Positions 1 to 7,608 are shown, numbered from the stretch's first letter. The stretch is 38,730 bases of DNA from Halobacteriales archaeon QS_5_70_15 (GCA_003022005.1 PXRQ01000061.1:1-38730), one strand, 5' to 3'. The notes: generated by a model from the letters alone, not told the origin. Translations and numbers: made by a program.

Positions 1-138
1 GCGGTGTACGCCGCCGCGCTGCTCACCAACGAGAAGGTCACCCAGAGCGAGGTCAGCGAGGTGGCCAACATCTCCGAGGTCACCATCCGGAACCGGTACA
101 AGGAGCTGCTCGAGGCCGGCGAGGCCGTCGCGGCCTGA
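1..138 (+). CDS. tfb: Transcription initiation factor IIB (TFB), C-terminal fragment
   Basis: Only the last 45 codons are inside the window; the start lies upstream. The residues ([18 protein letters not shown], then [17 protein letters not shown]) match the end of the second cyclin-like repeat of archaeal TFB, including the helix-turn-helix that contacts the BRE element next to the TATA box. TFB recruits RNA polymerase to promoters already bound by TBP. Haloarchaea usually encode several TFB paralogues and this short piece cannot tell which one this is. The TGA stop is followed directly by TACGGTCG, an extended stop context shared with four other genes in the window. Confidence 0.9.
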   Translation, partial: AVYAAALLTNEKVTQSEVSEVANISEVTIRNRYKELLEAGEAVAA

Positions 139-280
139 TACGGTCGAGGATCGTCGGTACGCCGGACGCGACCGCACGAGCAGTCGGTCGTGGGCCACGG
201 CGGTGCGGTGCTCCCGTAGGGATCGGCGGGCTCCGACCCCGTGCTAACCTTTTTCACCCCGACAGTCGTCTCGGGGAGTC

Positions 281-457
281 ATGGAGGAGACGTACGTCAG
301 GTTACTGTGTCCGGAATGTGGGAAGCACTGGGAGCAGTCCCCGAGCGAACTCCCCGATCCGGCGCGGACGTTCCACTGTCCGGGCTGTCACGCGAGCCGT
401 CGGCTCTCCGAGTTCGCGAGGACGGAGCACGACCTCCGGACGATGCAGGCGCTGTAG
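281..457 (+). CDS. Small CPxCG zinc-ribbon protein
   Basis: This 58-residue ORF has two Cys pairs, CPECGKHW near residues 10-17 and CPGCHASR near residues 37-44, as expected for a single four-cysteine zinc ribbon. Haloarchaea encode many such very small zinc-finger proteins, some needed for particular growth conditions but mostly of unknown partner. The gene lies between the TFB gene and the convergent aIF2-beta gene, which ends 3 bp downstream, so the two 3' ends almost abut. No other domain fits in this length. The Cys spacing and reading-frame integrity support it as real; its function is unknown. Confidence 0.7.
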   Translation: MEETYVRLLCPECGKHWEQSPSELPDPARTFHCPGCHASRRLSEFARTEHDLRTMQAL

Positions 458-459
458 GG

Positions 460-864
460 CTACTCCCCCGTTGCGGACCGGGCGCCGCAGGCGCTGCACT
501 GCCTGACGTACGCACCCCGCTCCTTCTCGAGGCGGGTGTCGGGCAGGCCACACTCCGGACAGATGACGTACGCGTCGGCGTACGACTCGAGGGCGGAGCG
601 GACCCGCTCGGCGCCGAACTCCCCGGTGAGCCGGAGCCGACCCCGCTCGTCGATGCTCGCGCTCGTTCCGACCTCGTTCTGGAGGTGGCGCATCACGTGA
701 TCGGCCTCCCGGTCGAGCCGGTCGACGACGTCCCGGAAGTTCTCGAAGACCGTGACGTTGCCCTCCTGGCGGACCTCCGGGTCGGGCAGCTGGAACCGCG
801 AGGCCTCCCCCTCGATGTCGGGCGTCTCCGCGAGCGCTCGGTCGAGTCGGTCCTCGTAATCCAT
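460..864 (-). CDS. Translation initiation factor aIF2 subunit beta
   Basis: The 134-residue product matches archaeal aIF2-beta. It has an N-terminal helix (MDYEDRLDRAL), a central alpha-beta domain (residues 36-98, containing VTVFENFRDVVDRLDREADH and LTGEFGAERVRSALESY) and a C-terminal zinc ribbon with Cys102, Cys105, Cys123 and Cys126. It is part of the aIF2 heterotrimer that carries initiator Met-tRNA to the small ribosomal subunit. An upstream in-frame ATG at 930 would add 22 atypical residues. The ATG at 864 is preferred because the family begins here and a T-rich TATA-like element (GGCTTTTTGC) is centred about 29 nt upstream, as expected for a leaderless transcript. Confidence 0.93.
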   Translation of the reverse strand: MDYEDRLDRALAETPDIEGEASRFQLPDPEVRQEGNVTVFENFRDVVDRLDREADHVMRHLQNEVGTSASIDERGRLRLTGEFGAERVRSALESYADAYVICPECGLPDTRLEKERGAYVRQCSACGARSATGE

Positions 865-1012
865 GCCCGAGGGTTCCGACCCGTCGGAGCAAAAAGCCTT
901 CGCGGTGCCGGCGGCCGGGAGATCTATCACGAACGTTCGACCGGGCGAAACGGTCTCACACGGGTGTCTGAGCCGCTCTAGAAGGGGCGCGTGTTAACGA
1001 GACTCAGGATAA

Positions 1013-1022
1013 TACTATAAAC
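1013..1022 (+). promoter_or_regulatory. TATA-type promoter of the UPF0058 gene
   Basis: TACTATAAAC is an unusually AT-rich decamer in very GC-rich DNA, centred about 31 nt before the ATG at 1048. Transcription would start only a few bases before the start codon. Confidence 0.65.
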
Positions 1023-1047
1023 GTGCGGCGGTTACGCAAGAGCGACC

Positions 1048-1284
1048 ATGAAGAAGCAGGAGCTCATTCATCTCCACGGCCTGCTTGCGGAGGTACGCAA
1101 CCACTACGAGCAGTCCATCGGAACCGAGATCGACGACGAGAGCTATCGGGAGCTGGGCGTCCGCCCGACATCGATCCACAAATCGAAGACCGACCACAAG
1201 GCGGCCGTCTTCGCGCTCGCCGACGGGATCACCTCCGAGATGGTGGTCGAGACGGAACAGCCGGTCCCCTCGACCGCGGACTGA
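1048..1284 (+). CDS. UPF0058 family protein
   Basis: The 78-residue product starts MKKQELIHLHGLLAEVRNHY and continues with the family signature YRELGVRPTSIHKSKTDHKAAVF. UPF0058 is a small helical family widespread in haloarchaea and other euryarchaea. It has conserved His residues, seen here in LIHLHGLL, SIHKSK and TDHKAA, which suggest metal binding, but no role is established. The length is normal and the gene appears intact. It is monocistronic with its own TATA element and converges on the UPF0212 gene about 170 bp downstream. Confidence 0.88.
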   Translation: MKKQELIHLHGLLAEVRNHYEQSIGTEIDDESYRELGVRPTSIHKSKTDHKAAVFALADGITSEMVVETEQPVPSTAD

Positions 1285-1458
1285 GTACCCCCCGACGGGA
1301 TGTACCGATCGAGACCCGCCAGCCACGGCCGTGTGCGGCGACGAGCGTCCCGGCTGGCCCCGTTCGTCGGCCGCCGCCGTTCGTGCGGCCGAACCGGATC
1401 GCTTCGGGCCGAGCGTCGGCTCCCTGGGGTCGGATGCCGTCCGGTCCTCGGCCGGCGG

Positions 1459-1932
1459 TCAGTTGTCCTCGATGAGGTCCTCGAACTCGGGGAGGACGTC
1501 GTCGTCCCCGCCCCGGTCCGCCTCGTCGGTCCCGGTGTCCCGATCCGTGACGTCCGCGTCGCCCTCGCTCGCGTCGTCGGTCCCGTCGTCACCCTCGTCG
1601 ATGACCTCGCTGACCAGCACCTCGAGCGGGATGTTCTCGAGCCGCTGGCCGATCTCCTTGCGGGCGATGCGCGATGCGTGCTCCTCCCGCTCGACGTTGA
1701 AGACGGTCATCTCGAGTTCGAGCGCGACCAGGCCCTCGTCCGCCGCGATGAACGCCGGTTCCAGGTCGTCGCCGCAGTGGGGACAGGCCCGCTCGCCCAT
1801 GTCGATCTCGACGTAGTTGAGGTCCGGGTTCAGCATCTCCCCCGTCTTGGAGATGGCGATCCGGACCGCCTCGTCGGCGGTCGCCACGTCGTACACCGGA
1901 ACGGCGGCCTCCACGACGACTCGACAGTCCAT
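1459..1932 (-). CDS. UPF0212 (DUF555) family protein
   Basis: The product (157 residues from this start) opens MDCRVVVEAAVPVYDVATADE and contains the DUF555 blocks AVRIAISKTGEMLNPDLNYV and VFNVEREEHASRIARKEIG. It carries a CPHCGDDLEPAF insert that could help bind zinc, and ends with a very acidic tail (about residues 108-157, rich in Asp, Glu and Gly) that finishes LPEFEDLIEDN. The family is archaeal and its function is unknown. Start choice is between the ATG at 1932, which matches the family N-terminus, and the ATG at 1956, which would add eight residues (MESEPKPV). I chose 1932. The gene diverges from the DNA glycosylase gene at 2045. Confidence 0.85.
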   Translation of the reverse strand: MDCRVVVEAAVPVYDVATADEAVRIAISKTGEMLNPDLNYVEIDMGERACPHCGDDLEPAFIAADEGLVALELEMTVFNVEREEHASRIARKEIGQRLENIPLEVLVSEVIDEGDDGTDDASEGDADVTDRDTGTDEADRGGDDDVLPEFEDLIEDN

Positions 1933-2044
1933 GACAGGCTTCGGTTCACTTTCCATCGACATGAAACTTCGCCTATCGGGAACACGGCACACACCCCGGG
2001 TCGGAGTCGAAAGCCGAAAGCGGGGGCGTCCCGACGACGACGAC

Positions 2045-2962
2045 ATGCACGAGGGCGTCGTCCCCGGCGGCCGGCTGGCCGGGGGGTTCGATATGCAGGC
2101 GACCGTCGAGAGCGGCCAGACCTACCTCTGGTCCCGGGAGGACGGCGACATGTTCGGGACCGACGTCCCGCGCGGCGGCGACGGGTGGTACCACACCGTG
2201 CTCCCGGCGGCGTGGACCCGGACCGGGGACCCGGAGGTGGTCCGCGCCCGGTGGACCGGCACCGACCTGGAGTGGGAGGCGTCGACGCCCGACGCGCCCG
2301 ACCACCTCGAGCGCCTCCTGCGGCTCGAGGACGACCTCGACGCCATCGTCGACGCCTCGCCGGACCTCGGCCTCCTCGAGCGGGCCTACGACCGCTACCG
2401 GGGGATGCGGCTCGTCCGGGACCCGCCCTTTGGCTCGCTGGTCTCGTTCATCTGCTCGGCGCAGATGCGCGTCGAGCGGATCCACGGGATGGTCCAGCGG
2501 CTCGCCCGGGCGTACGGCGAGGCCGTCGAGTTCGACGGCGCGACCTACCACGCGTTCCCCACGCCCGCCGACCTCGCGGCGGCGACCGAGACCGACCTGC
2601 GCGACCTCTCGCTCGGCTACCGCGCGCCGTACGTGAAGCGCACGACCGGGATGGTCGCCGAGGGCGAGGCCGACCCCGCCGTGGCCGCGGACATGGACTA
2701 CGAGGAGGCCCGCGAGTACCTCACCCGGTTCGTCGGCGTCGGCGAGAAGGTGGCCGACTGCGTCCTGCTGTTCTCGCTCGGGTTCCTCGAAGCCGTTCCC
2801 CTGGACACATGGATACGCACCGCCATCACCGAGTACTACCCCGACTGCGACCGCGGGAACTACCGGGATACGTCCCGAGCGATCCGCGAGCGGTTCGGCG
2901 GCGAGTACGCCGGTTACGCTCAGACGTACGTTTTTTTCTATCTCCGGATGGGCGGGGAGTAG
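2045..2962 (+). CDS. ogg: OGG1-type 8-oxoguanine DNA glycosylase/AP lyase
   Basis: The 305-residue product excises oxidised guanine from DNA in base-excision repair. It has the N-terminal OGG domain (GGFDMQATVESGQTYLW, about residues 13-29), the helical core (FICSAQMRVERIHGMVQRL, residues 135-153) and the helix-hairpin-helix block GVGEKVADCVLL. The last holds the Schiff-base lysine (Lys235) and is followed by the catalytic Asp254 in VPLDTW, the arrangement of human OGG1. The length fits bacterial and archaeal OGG1-like enzymes. The ATG at 2045 starts the conserved region; an in-frame extension upstream has no family support. A run of seven T lies about 26 nt before the stop, inside the codons for YVFFY. 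The gene converges on the RNA-ligase-like gene with a 23-bp spacer. Confidence 0.88.
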   Translation: MHEGVVPGGRLAGGFDMQATVESGQTYLWSREDGDMFGTDVPRGGDGWYHTVLPAAWTRTGDPEVVRARWTGTDLEWEASTPDAPDHLERLLRLEDDLDAIVDASPDLGLLERAYDRYRGMRLVRDPPFGSLVSFICSAQMRVERIHGMVQRLARAYGEAVEFDGATYHAFPTPADLAAATETDLRDLSLGYRAPYVKRTTGMVAEGEADPAVAADMDYEEAREYLTRFVGVGEKVADCVLLFSLGFLEAVPLDTWIRTAITEYYPDCDRGNYRDTSRAIRERFGGEYAGYAQTYVFFYLRMGGE

Positions 2963-2985
2963 GGGGCTCGTCACGACCGTCCGTA

Positions 2986-3795
2986 TCAGGCGAACTCCCG
3001 TACCCGCTCGGCGACCGCCCCGCGGAACGCCCGGGTCTCCGCGCCGTCCCACCCCTCGACCGCGCCGTGGGCGAGCCGGTACGTCTCGTCGAGGGTGGTC
3101 TCAAGCAGCGCGTCGAACGAGGCGCCCTCGCCGAGGTCCGCCGCGAGTCGCTCGACGAGTCCGTCGGTGACGACCGCGGAGGCGAGCGCCTCGGGCTCCG
3201 TCGGGAGGTCCGGCGGTCCGTCCGACCGCTCGGCCTCGGCGTTCCGGGAGCGCGCACGACTGCCGTGGCTGTCCCGGACCACGACCCCCGCTGCGGGACC
3301 GTCGTACCACGCCGACTCGGGGACCTCGTACCGGTCGGGGTAGAAGTGCCGCACCGGGAGTTCCTTCTCGAAGGCGTTCGCCGCGCCGAGGCCGAGCCCC
3401 TCGAACGCCCGCTCGACGGCGTCGTTCGCCAGCCACCGCCCGCGGGCGCCGTCCCGGACGTCGAAACCGAGGAACGGCGGGAGCCGGCTCCAGTCGTACG
3501 CCACCCCGTCCCGGACGGTCGCGACCCCGTAGAAGACGAGGTCGGTGGGATCGCTCGCCTCCCGGAGCAGCGCGTCGACGTCGAACCGCCGACGGACGTG
3601 CCCGACCGACCGCCGGAGCCGGAGCGGCGGGTCCGCCTCGAACGTCCGCTCGCCGACCCCGAACCGGAGGTACCCCCCGTCCGTGACCCGGAACCGGAAA
3701 CCGTCGCCCGCGACGAGTTCGCGTATCCAGACCCCCCCCTCGAAGTGATCGGGTGGGAGGTCGTCGAGATCGGGGAGCGACGGGTGGGGGTTCAC
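2986..3795 (-). CDS. RNA-ligase-like protein with degenerate nucleotidyltransferase motifs
   Basis: This 269-residue product starts with GTG and has a TATA box (CTTTATTTCC) about 27 nt upstream. Its core (ELVAGDGFRFRVTDGGYLRFG, DLVFYGVATVRDGVAYDW, RLPPFLGFDVRD, DGPAAGVVVRD) resembles the RNA-ligase/nucleotidyltransferase fold. In active enzymes the first block is KxDG and a later block is EGxV. Here the aligned lysine appears to be Leu27, the Asp is Ala29 and the EG Glu is Ala, so covalent nucleotidyl transfer looks unlikely if the alignment is right. The C-terminal third is Ala/Glu-rich and helical. It converges on ogg; its TGA is followed by TACGGACGG. The family assignment is from motif memory and is moderately certain. 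Confidence 0.55.
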   Translation of the reverse strand: MNPHPSLPDLDDLPPDHFEGGVWIRELVAGDGFRFRVTDGGYLRFGVGERTFEADPPLRLRRSVGHVRRRFDVDALLREASDPTDLVFYGVATVRDGVAYDWSRLPPFLGFDVRDGARGRWLANDAVERAFEGLGLGAANAFEKELPVRHFYPDRYEVPESAWYDGPAAGVVVRDSHGSRARSRNAEAERSDGPPDLPTEPEALASAVVTDGLVERLAADLGEGASFDALLETTLDETYRLAHGAVEGWDGAETRAFRGAVAERVREFA

Positions 3796-3814
3796 ACCAC
3801 CGGTTCCGCGCGAC

Positions 3815-3826
3815 GGGAAATAAAGG
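3815..3826 (-). promoter_or_regulatory. TATA-type promoter of the RNA-ligase-like gene
   Basis: On the minus strand the element reads CCCTTTATTTCCC-like, centred about 27 nt before the GTG at 3795. This supports the GTG as the start of a leaderless transcript. Confidence 0.6.
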
Positions 3827-3881
3827 GCGGCCCGGGCGGCACGCCGACCGACTTTTCGGACGCGGGCCTCTACTGGCGAGC

Positions 3882-4166
3882 ATGTCAGACCAGGAGCGGA
3901 CCCGTGCGCACGCGTTCGTCTCCGGGCGCGTCCAGGGGGTCTACTACCGCGCGAACACCCGGGATACCGCCCGCGAGCACGGCGTCGACGGCTGGGTCAG
4001 GAACCTCGACGACGGCCGCGTCGAGGCGGCGTTCGAGGGGCCACGGAACGCGGTCGAGTCGATGGTCGAGTGGTGCCACGAGGGCTCGCCGCGGGCGAAC
4101 GTCCGGGACGTCTCGGTCGAGTACGAGGAGCCGGAGGGACTGGAAGGGTTCGAGATACGGCGGTGA
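3882..4166 (+). CDS. acyP: Acylphosphatase
   Basis: The 94-residue product matches acylphosphatase, which hydrolyses carboxyl-phosphate bonds such as that of acetyl phosphate or carbamoyl phosphate. The phosphate-binding loop GRVQGVYYR (Arg23 catalytic) and the second signature GWVRNLDDGRVEAAFEG (Asn41 catalytic) are both intact and the length is typical. The ATG at 3882 is preferred over upstream in-frame starts because it begins the family domain and has a T-rich element (ACTTTTCGG) about 28 nt upstream. The gene diverges from the RNA-ligase-like gene; the spacer holds both promoters. Confidence 0.93.
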   Translation: MSDQERTRAHAFVSGRVQGVYYRANTRDTAREHGVDGWVRNLDDGRVEAAFEGPRNAVESMVEWCHEGSPRANVRDVSVEYEEPEGLEGFEIRR

Positions 4167-4300
4167 GGCGCCTCCCCGGACAGAGCGGAGTCGGTTCTTT
4201 CGGATTACGGGCCGATGACCGCCTCGAGTGTTCGCGTCGGAGTCGGCGGTAAATCCACTGGCGAGCGGGGGAACCCCGTCCCCGGGCCGATTCCCCGCAG

Positions 4301-4308
4301 GCTTAACC
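4301..4308 (+). promoter_or_regulatory. TATA-type promoter of nnr-moaC
   Basis: GCTTAACC is centred about 28 nt before the nnr ATG at 4332, the leaderless spacing seen at most promoters here. Confidence 0.6.
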
Positions 4309-4331
4309 GAACCCCAACCGAACGCCCGGCC

Positions 4332-5777
4332 ATGATACCGGCACGGGAGGTCGAGGTCCTCGACGCGAACGCCGAGGCCCTCGGCGTCCCCCGAAAACAG
4401 CTGATGGAGTCGTCGGGCAACGCCGTCGCCCGGGCGGTTCGGAACCTCGCGGACCCTGGGGCGAGCGTCGCGGTCGTCTGCGGCCGCGGGAACAACGGCG
4501 GGGACGCCGCGGTCGCCGCACGCTTCCTGGCCGGCTACGACGTGTCGGTCCACCTGCTCGGACGGCCCGAGACCATCTCCACGCGCATCGCCGCGGAGAA
4601 CTGGGGGGCACTCGAGAGCGCCGAGATGGACGCCCGGCAGGTACGCGACTCGACGGACCTCTCGCTTGACGACCCCGAACCGGACCTCGTGGTCGACGCG
4701 ATGCTCGGGACCGGTATCGCCGGGGACCTCCGGGAGCCGGAACGGACCGCCGCGCGGGCGATGAACGAGTCGGACGCGACCGTCCTCTCGGTGGACGTCC
4801 CCTCGGGCGTCGACGCGGACACGGGCGGGACCTACGCGGGCGCGGTCGAGGCCGACCACGTCGTGACGTTCCACGACACGAAGCCGGGGCTCGCCGATCT
4901 GGACGCGGAAGTCCGGGTCGAGCCCATCGGCATCCCCGAGGCCGCGGAGACGTTCGTCGGCCCCGGCGACCTCCTCCGCCTGGATCGGGACCCGGGGAGC
5001 CACAAGGGCGACCACGGGGAGGTGCTCGTCGTGGGCGGCGGGCCGTACACGGGCGCGCCGACGCTGGCCGCGCGGGCGGCGCTCCGTGCCGGCGCCGATC
5101 TCGTCCGGGTCGCCTGCCCGGAGACCATCGCCCGCGAGGTCCAGGGGTTCGGCGAGGACCTCATCGTCCGGCCGTTCTCCGGGGACCATCTCCGTCCGGG
5201 CCACGTCCAGCGGATCGCCGCGCTGGCGAACCAGCCCGACGCGGTCGTCCTCGGCCCCGGCCTCGGTGACGACGGGGAGGCCCTCGAGGCGGTCCGGTCG
5301 TTCCTCGAGGGCTACGAGGGGACGGCCGTCGTCGACGCGGACGCCCTCGGGGCCGTCCCCGACGCGGACACGGAGGCGACGCTGATCTGTACGCCACACC
5401 AGGGCGAGCTCGTGGGGATGGGCGGCGAGACGAGCGAGCGCTGGCGCGACAGGGCCGAACTCGTCGAGCGGTTCGCGGCCGAGATCGGCCACGTGCTGCT
5501 CGTGAAGGGGGCGTACGACGTGATCTCCGACGGCGAGCGGACCCGAGTCAACAGGACCGGGAACCCCGGGATGACCGTCGGCGGGACCGGCGACGTGCTC
5601 GCGGGGGTGACGGGTGCGCTCGCCTGCGTGCTGCCGCCCGGGCACGCCGCGTCGGTCGCGGCGTTCGCCAACGGCCGGGCCGGCGATACCGTGGCCGAGG
5701 AGCGGGGGTACGGCCTGGTCGCCACGGACCTGATCGACGCGGTGCCGGACGCGCTCCGGAGGGCCGACGATGAGTGA
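4332..5777 (+). CDS. nnr: Bifunctional NAD(P)H-hydrate epimerase/ADP-dependent dehydratase
   Basis: The 481-residue product repairs hydrated NADH and NADPH. The N-terminal epimerase domain (YjeF_N, about residues 1-215) has the nucleotide-binding GRGNNGGDAAVAARFL, with Ala59 where the family often has Gly, and VDAMLGTGIAGDLREP. The C-terminal ribokinase-like dehydratase domain (about 220-481) has SHKGDHGEVLVVGGGPYTGAP, VVLGPGLGDD, CTPHQGEL and the GGTGDVLAG motif near residues 417-425 with the conserved Asp421. The length is normal. The ATG at 4332 begins the conserved N-terminus. The stop overlaps the moaC start by 8 nt, so the two genes are very probably cotranscribed and translationally coupled. 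Confidence 0.94.
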   Translation: MIPAREVEVLDANAEALGVPRKQLMESSGNAVARAVRNLADPGASVAVVCGRGNNGGDAAVAARFLAGYDVSVHLLGRPETISTRIAAENWGALESAEMDARQVRDSTDLSLDDPEPDLVVDAMLGTGIAGDLREPERTAARAMNESDATVLSVDVPSGVDADTGGTYAGAVEADHVVTFHDTKPGLADLDAEVRVEPIGIPEAAETFVGPGDLLRLDRDPGSHKGDHGEVLVVGGGPYTGAPTLAARAALRAGADLVRVACPETIAREVQGFGEDLIVRPFSGDHLRPGHVQRIAALANQPDAVVLGPGLGDDGEALEAVRSFLEGYEGTAVVDADALGAVPDADTEATLICTPHQGELVGMGGETSERWRDRAELVERFAAEIGHVLLVKGAYDVISDGERTRVNRTGNPGMTVGGTGDVLAGVTGALACVLPPGHAASVAAFANGRAGDTVAEERGYGLVATDLIDAVPDALRRADDE

Positions 5778-6186
5778 CGGATCCGAACCGGCGGAGGGTG
5801 CGGCCCCGGACGCGGACCTCACGCACGTCGACGAGTCCGGGGACGTCCAGATGGTCGACGTGGGCGACAAGCCCGACACGGCGCGTCGGGCGGTCGCCCG
5901 CGGGAAGCACACCTGGGAGTCCATCCCGATGTGTCACGGGATCCCGATCACGAACGTCGACACCGAGTTCGACGTGGGCGAGGACCGGATCACGCTCACC
6001 GTCGCCGTCGAGACGACGGGCAAGACCGGCTGCGAGATGGAGGCCCTGGAGGGCGTGACGACGGGCCTGAACGTCGTCTGGGACATGGTGAAAGCGGTCG
6101 AGAAGGACGAGGACGGAGGGTATCCCGCGACCCGCATCTCGGACGTTCGCGTGCTCGAGAAGGACAAGCGGCGGCCGGACGGATAG
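5770..6186 (+). CDS. moaC: Cyclic pyranopterin monophosphate synthase MoaC with an internal gap
   Basis: MoaC makes cyclic pyranopterin monophosphate, the second step of molybdenum cofactor synthesis. This 138-residue product has the conserved start (DLTHVDESGDVQMVDVG), KHTWESIPMCH and a well-preserved C-terminal half (VAVETTGKTGCEMEALEGVT, NVVWDMVKAVEKD). However, ARRAVARG (ending at Gly45) runs straight into KHTWE. In the family these are separated by roughly 35 residues containing the KGDV motif (Lys51 in E. coli, an active-site residue) and the ATAR helix. The reading frame is kept. Also, CHGIPI replaces the usual CHQ/CHP. As written the enzyme should be inactive. Whether the gap is genuine or an assembly deletion cannot be decided here. 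Confidence 0.88.
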   Translation: MSDGSEPAEGAAPDADLTHVDESGDVQMVDVGDKPDTARRAVARGKHTWESIPMCHGIPITNVDTEFDVGEDRITLTVAVETTGKTGCEMEALEGVTTGLNVVWDMVKAVEKDEDGGYPATRISDVRVLEKDKRRPDG

Positions 6187-6270
6187 GGCCCGTCGTCGGT
6201 ATCTGCCGGAGTACGCTCCCCTCGTGGCGGCCCCGGGACCGATGGTCGGACCGACCCGCGAGCGGGGCCA

Positions 6271-6432
6271 TCAGTCCCACGAGGACCGTCGTAATCGGAA
6301 CGGCCGGCTCCGGTACGGGTCGGCGTACCGGTAGGGGGTGTATCGAGCGAGACGCTCGGTATCCGGGACGGGAACCGGACCGCGCCGGACCGGATCCAGC
6401 CGGAACGACCCGTGACTGACCCTACTGGCCAT
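6271..6432 (-). CDS. Possible small Arg/Tyr/Pro-rich protein
   Basis: A 53-codon minus-strand ORF encodes MASRVSHGSFRLDPVRRG followed by a Tyr/Arg-rich tail (YTPYRYADPYRSRPF). The composition looks more protein-like than the usual GC-rich shadow frames, and a TTATGC element lies 30-35 nt upstream on the minus strand. The same AT-rich patch (6463-6474) serves the histidine kinase on the other strand, so this would be a divergent pair. I do not recognise the family. Basic composition is unusual for a haloarchaeal protein, so it could be spurious. Apart from this ORF, the 311-bp stretch 6187-6497 shows nothing but the kinase promoter. Confidence 0.3.
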   Translation of the reverse strand: MASRVSHGSFRLDPVRRGPVPVPDTERLARYTPYRYADPYRSRPFRLRRSSWD

Positions 6433-6465
6433 GCTCGGGTCTAACGAGGTCGGAGTCGTTCGAAA

Positions 6466-6474
6466 CGCATAAGC
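6466..6474 (+). promoter_or_regulatory. TATA-type promoter of the histidine kinase gene
   Basis: CGCATAAGC is centred about 27 nt before the GTG at 6498. This decides in favour of that GTG over the upstream in-frame GTG at 6480. Confidence 0.55.
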
Positions 6475-6497
6475 GGCGAGTGGGGGTAGTCGGCATC

Positions 6498-7589
6498 GTG
6501 CGTCACGACGAACTCGGAGAGCGGTCGCCGCTGCTCGTCGCGGCTCTCGGAGCGGTGCTCCTTCTCGTCGCCGTGGGCTGGCACGCGCGCGAACTCCTCG
6601 TCCTCGACAGTCCGGTCGCCTCCCTCGTCGCGGTGCTCCTGGACGGGGCGCCGGCCCTGGGGCTCGTCTACGGCGGCTACCGGCTCTCCAGGACCGACCT
6701 CGGTCCCCGAGAGCTGTCGACGATCCTCGTCTGGTGTCTCGTCGGTGCCCTCCTGTTGCTGGCCGTGACCGGCGCGACGATCCTCGTGCGCGCCGTCGAG
6801 GGTCGTGTCGTCGGCGAACCCGCGTTCGCGCTGTTAGTCGCGACCGAGGCGGGCGCGATCGCCGGGCTCGTCGCCGGCTACTACGCTGCCCGGGCACGGA
6901 GGGACGCCCGCCGGGCGCGGAGGGCGAACGACGCGCTGGCGCTCGTCAACGAACTCGTCCGTCACGACCTGCGGAACGACCTCGCCGTGATCGTGGGACA
7001 GGCCGACTTCCTCGCCGCCGACCGCCCGTCCGGCGACGCCGACCCCGACGCGGGCCCGGGCGACCCCGCCGTCATCGCGGACAAGGCGGAGGAGGCGCTC
7101 GGTCGGATCGAGACCTCGCGTGCGGTCGCGGAGACGCTGACCGGCGATCCGGACATCGAGGCGGCCGACCTCGTGGCCCACGTGGAAGAGATGGCCGCCC
7201 GCATCGACGACGCGTTCGGCGTCCAGGTGCGGACCGACCTCCCCGAGGAGGCCAGCGTCACCGCGAACGCCGGTCTGCGATCCGTCGTGGACAACCTGCT
7301 CGAGAACGCGGTCGAACACAACGACGCCGACGAGCCGACGGTGGCCGTCTCCGTACGAACCGAACCGGAGACCGTCCGGCTGACCGTCCGGGACAACGGC
7401 CCGGGCCCACCCGACGAGCAGGAAGGGTCACTCTTCGGGACCGGCGTACCCGGGTCCGCGAGCGGCGGACTCGTCCTGATCCGGCGGCTGGTCGACGAGT
7501 ACGGTGGCGACGTATGGGTCGAGGGGAACGAGCCCCGCGGTTCGGTGTTCGTCGTGGAACTTCCGCGGGCCGCGAGCGGGGAGCGGTAG
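6498..7589 (+). CDS. Membrane-bound sensor histidine kinase
   Basis: The 363-residue product has about four transmembrane helices in the first 135 residues (for example LLVAALGAVLLLVAVGW and ALLVATEAGAIAGLVAGYY). A short basic linker follows, then a HisKA-type dimerisation helix NELVRHDLRNDLAVIVG with the phospho-accepting His156. A HATPase_c domain comes next, with N-box NLLENAVEHND (near residue 267), G1 box RDNGPGPPDE (near 299) and a glycine-rich SASGGLVLIRRLVDEYGGDVWVEG block. It should autophosphorylate in response to an unknown membrane or intramembrane signal. No response regulator is adjacent, so it is an orphan kinase. Start choice follows the TATA position. It converges on hflX with a 19-bp spacer. 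Confidence 0.85.
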   Translation: MRHDELGERSPLLVAALGAVLLLVAVGWHARELLVLDSPVASLVAVLLDGAPALGLVYGGYRLSRTDLGPRELSTILVWCLVGALLLLAVTGATILVRAVEGRVVGEPAFALLVATEAGAIAGLVAGYYAARARRDARRARRANDALALVNELVRHDLRNDLAVIVGQADFLAADRPSGDADPDAGPGDPAVIADKAEEALGRIETSRAVAETLTGDPDIEAADLVAHVEEMAARIDDAFGVQVRTDLPEEASVTANAGLRSVVDNLLENAVEHNDADEPTVAVSVRTEPETVRLTVRDNGPGPPDEQEGSLFGTGVPGSASGGLVLIRRLVDEYGGDVWVEGNEPRGSVFVVELPRAASGER

Positions 7590-7608
7590 CGGACGACAAC
7601 CGTCCGCA

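Noticed and set aside
3885..5924. A 679-codon minus-strand frame opposite acyP, nnr and moaC
   Set aside because: All three plus-strand genes have complete or near-complete family motifs, so the minus frame is a GC-rich shadow.
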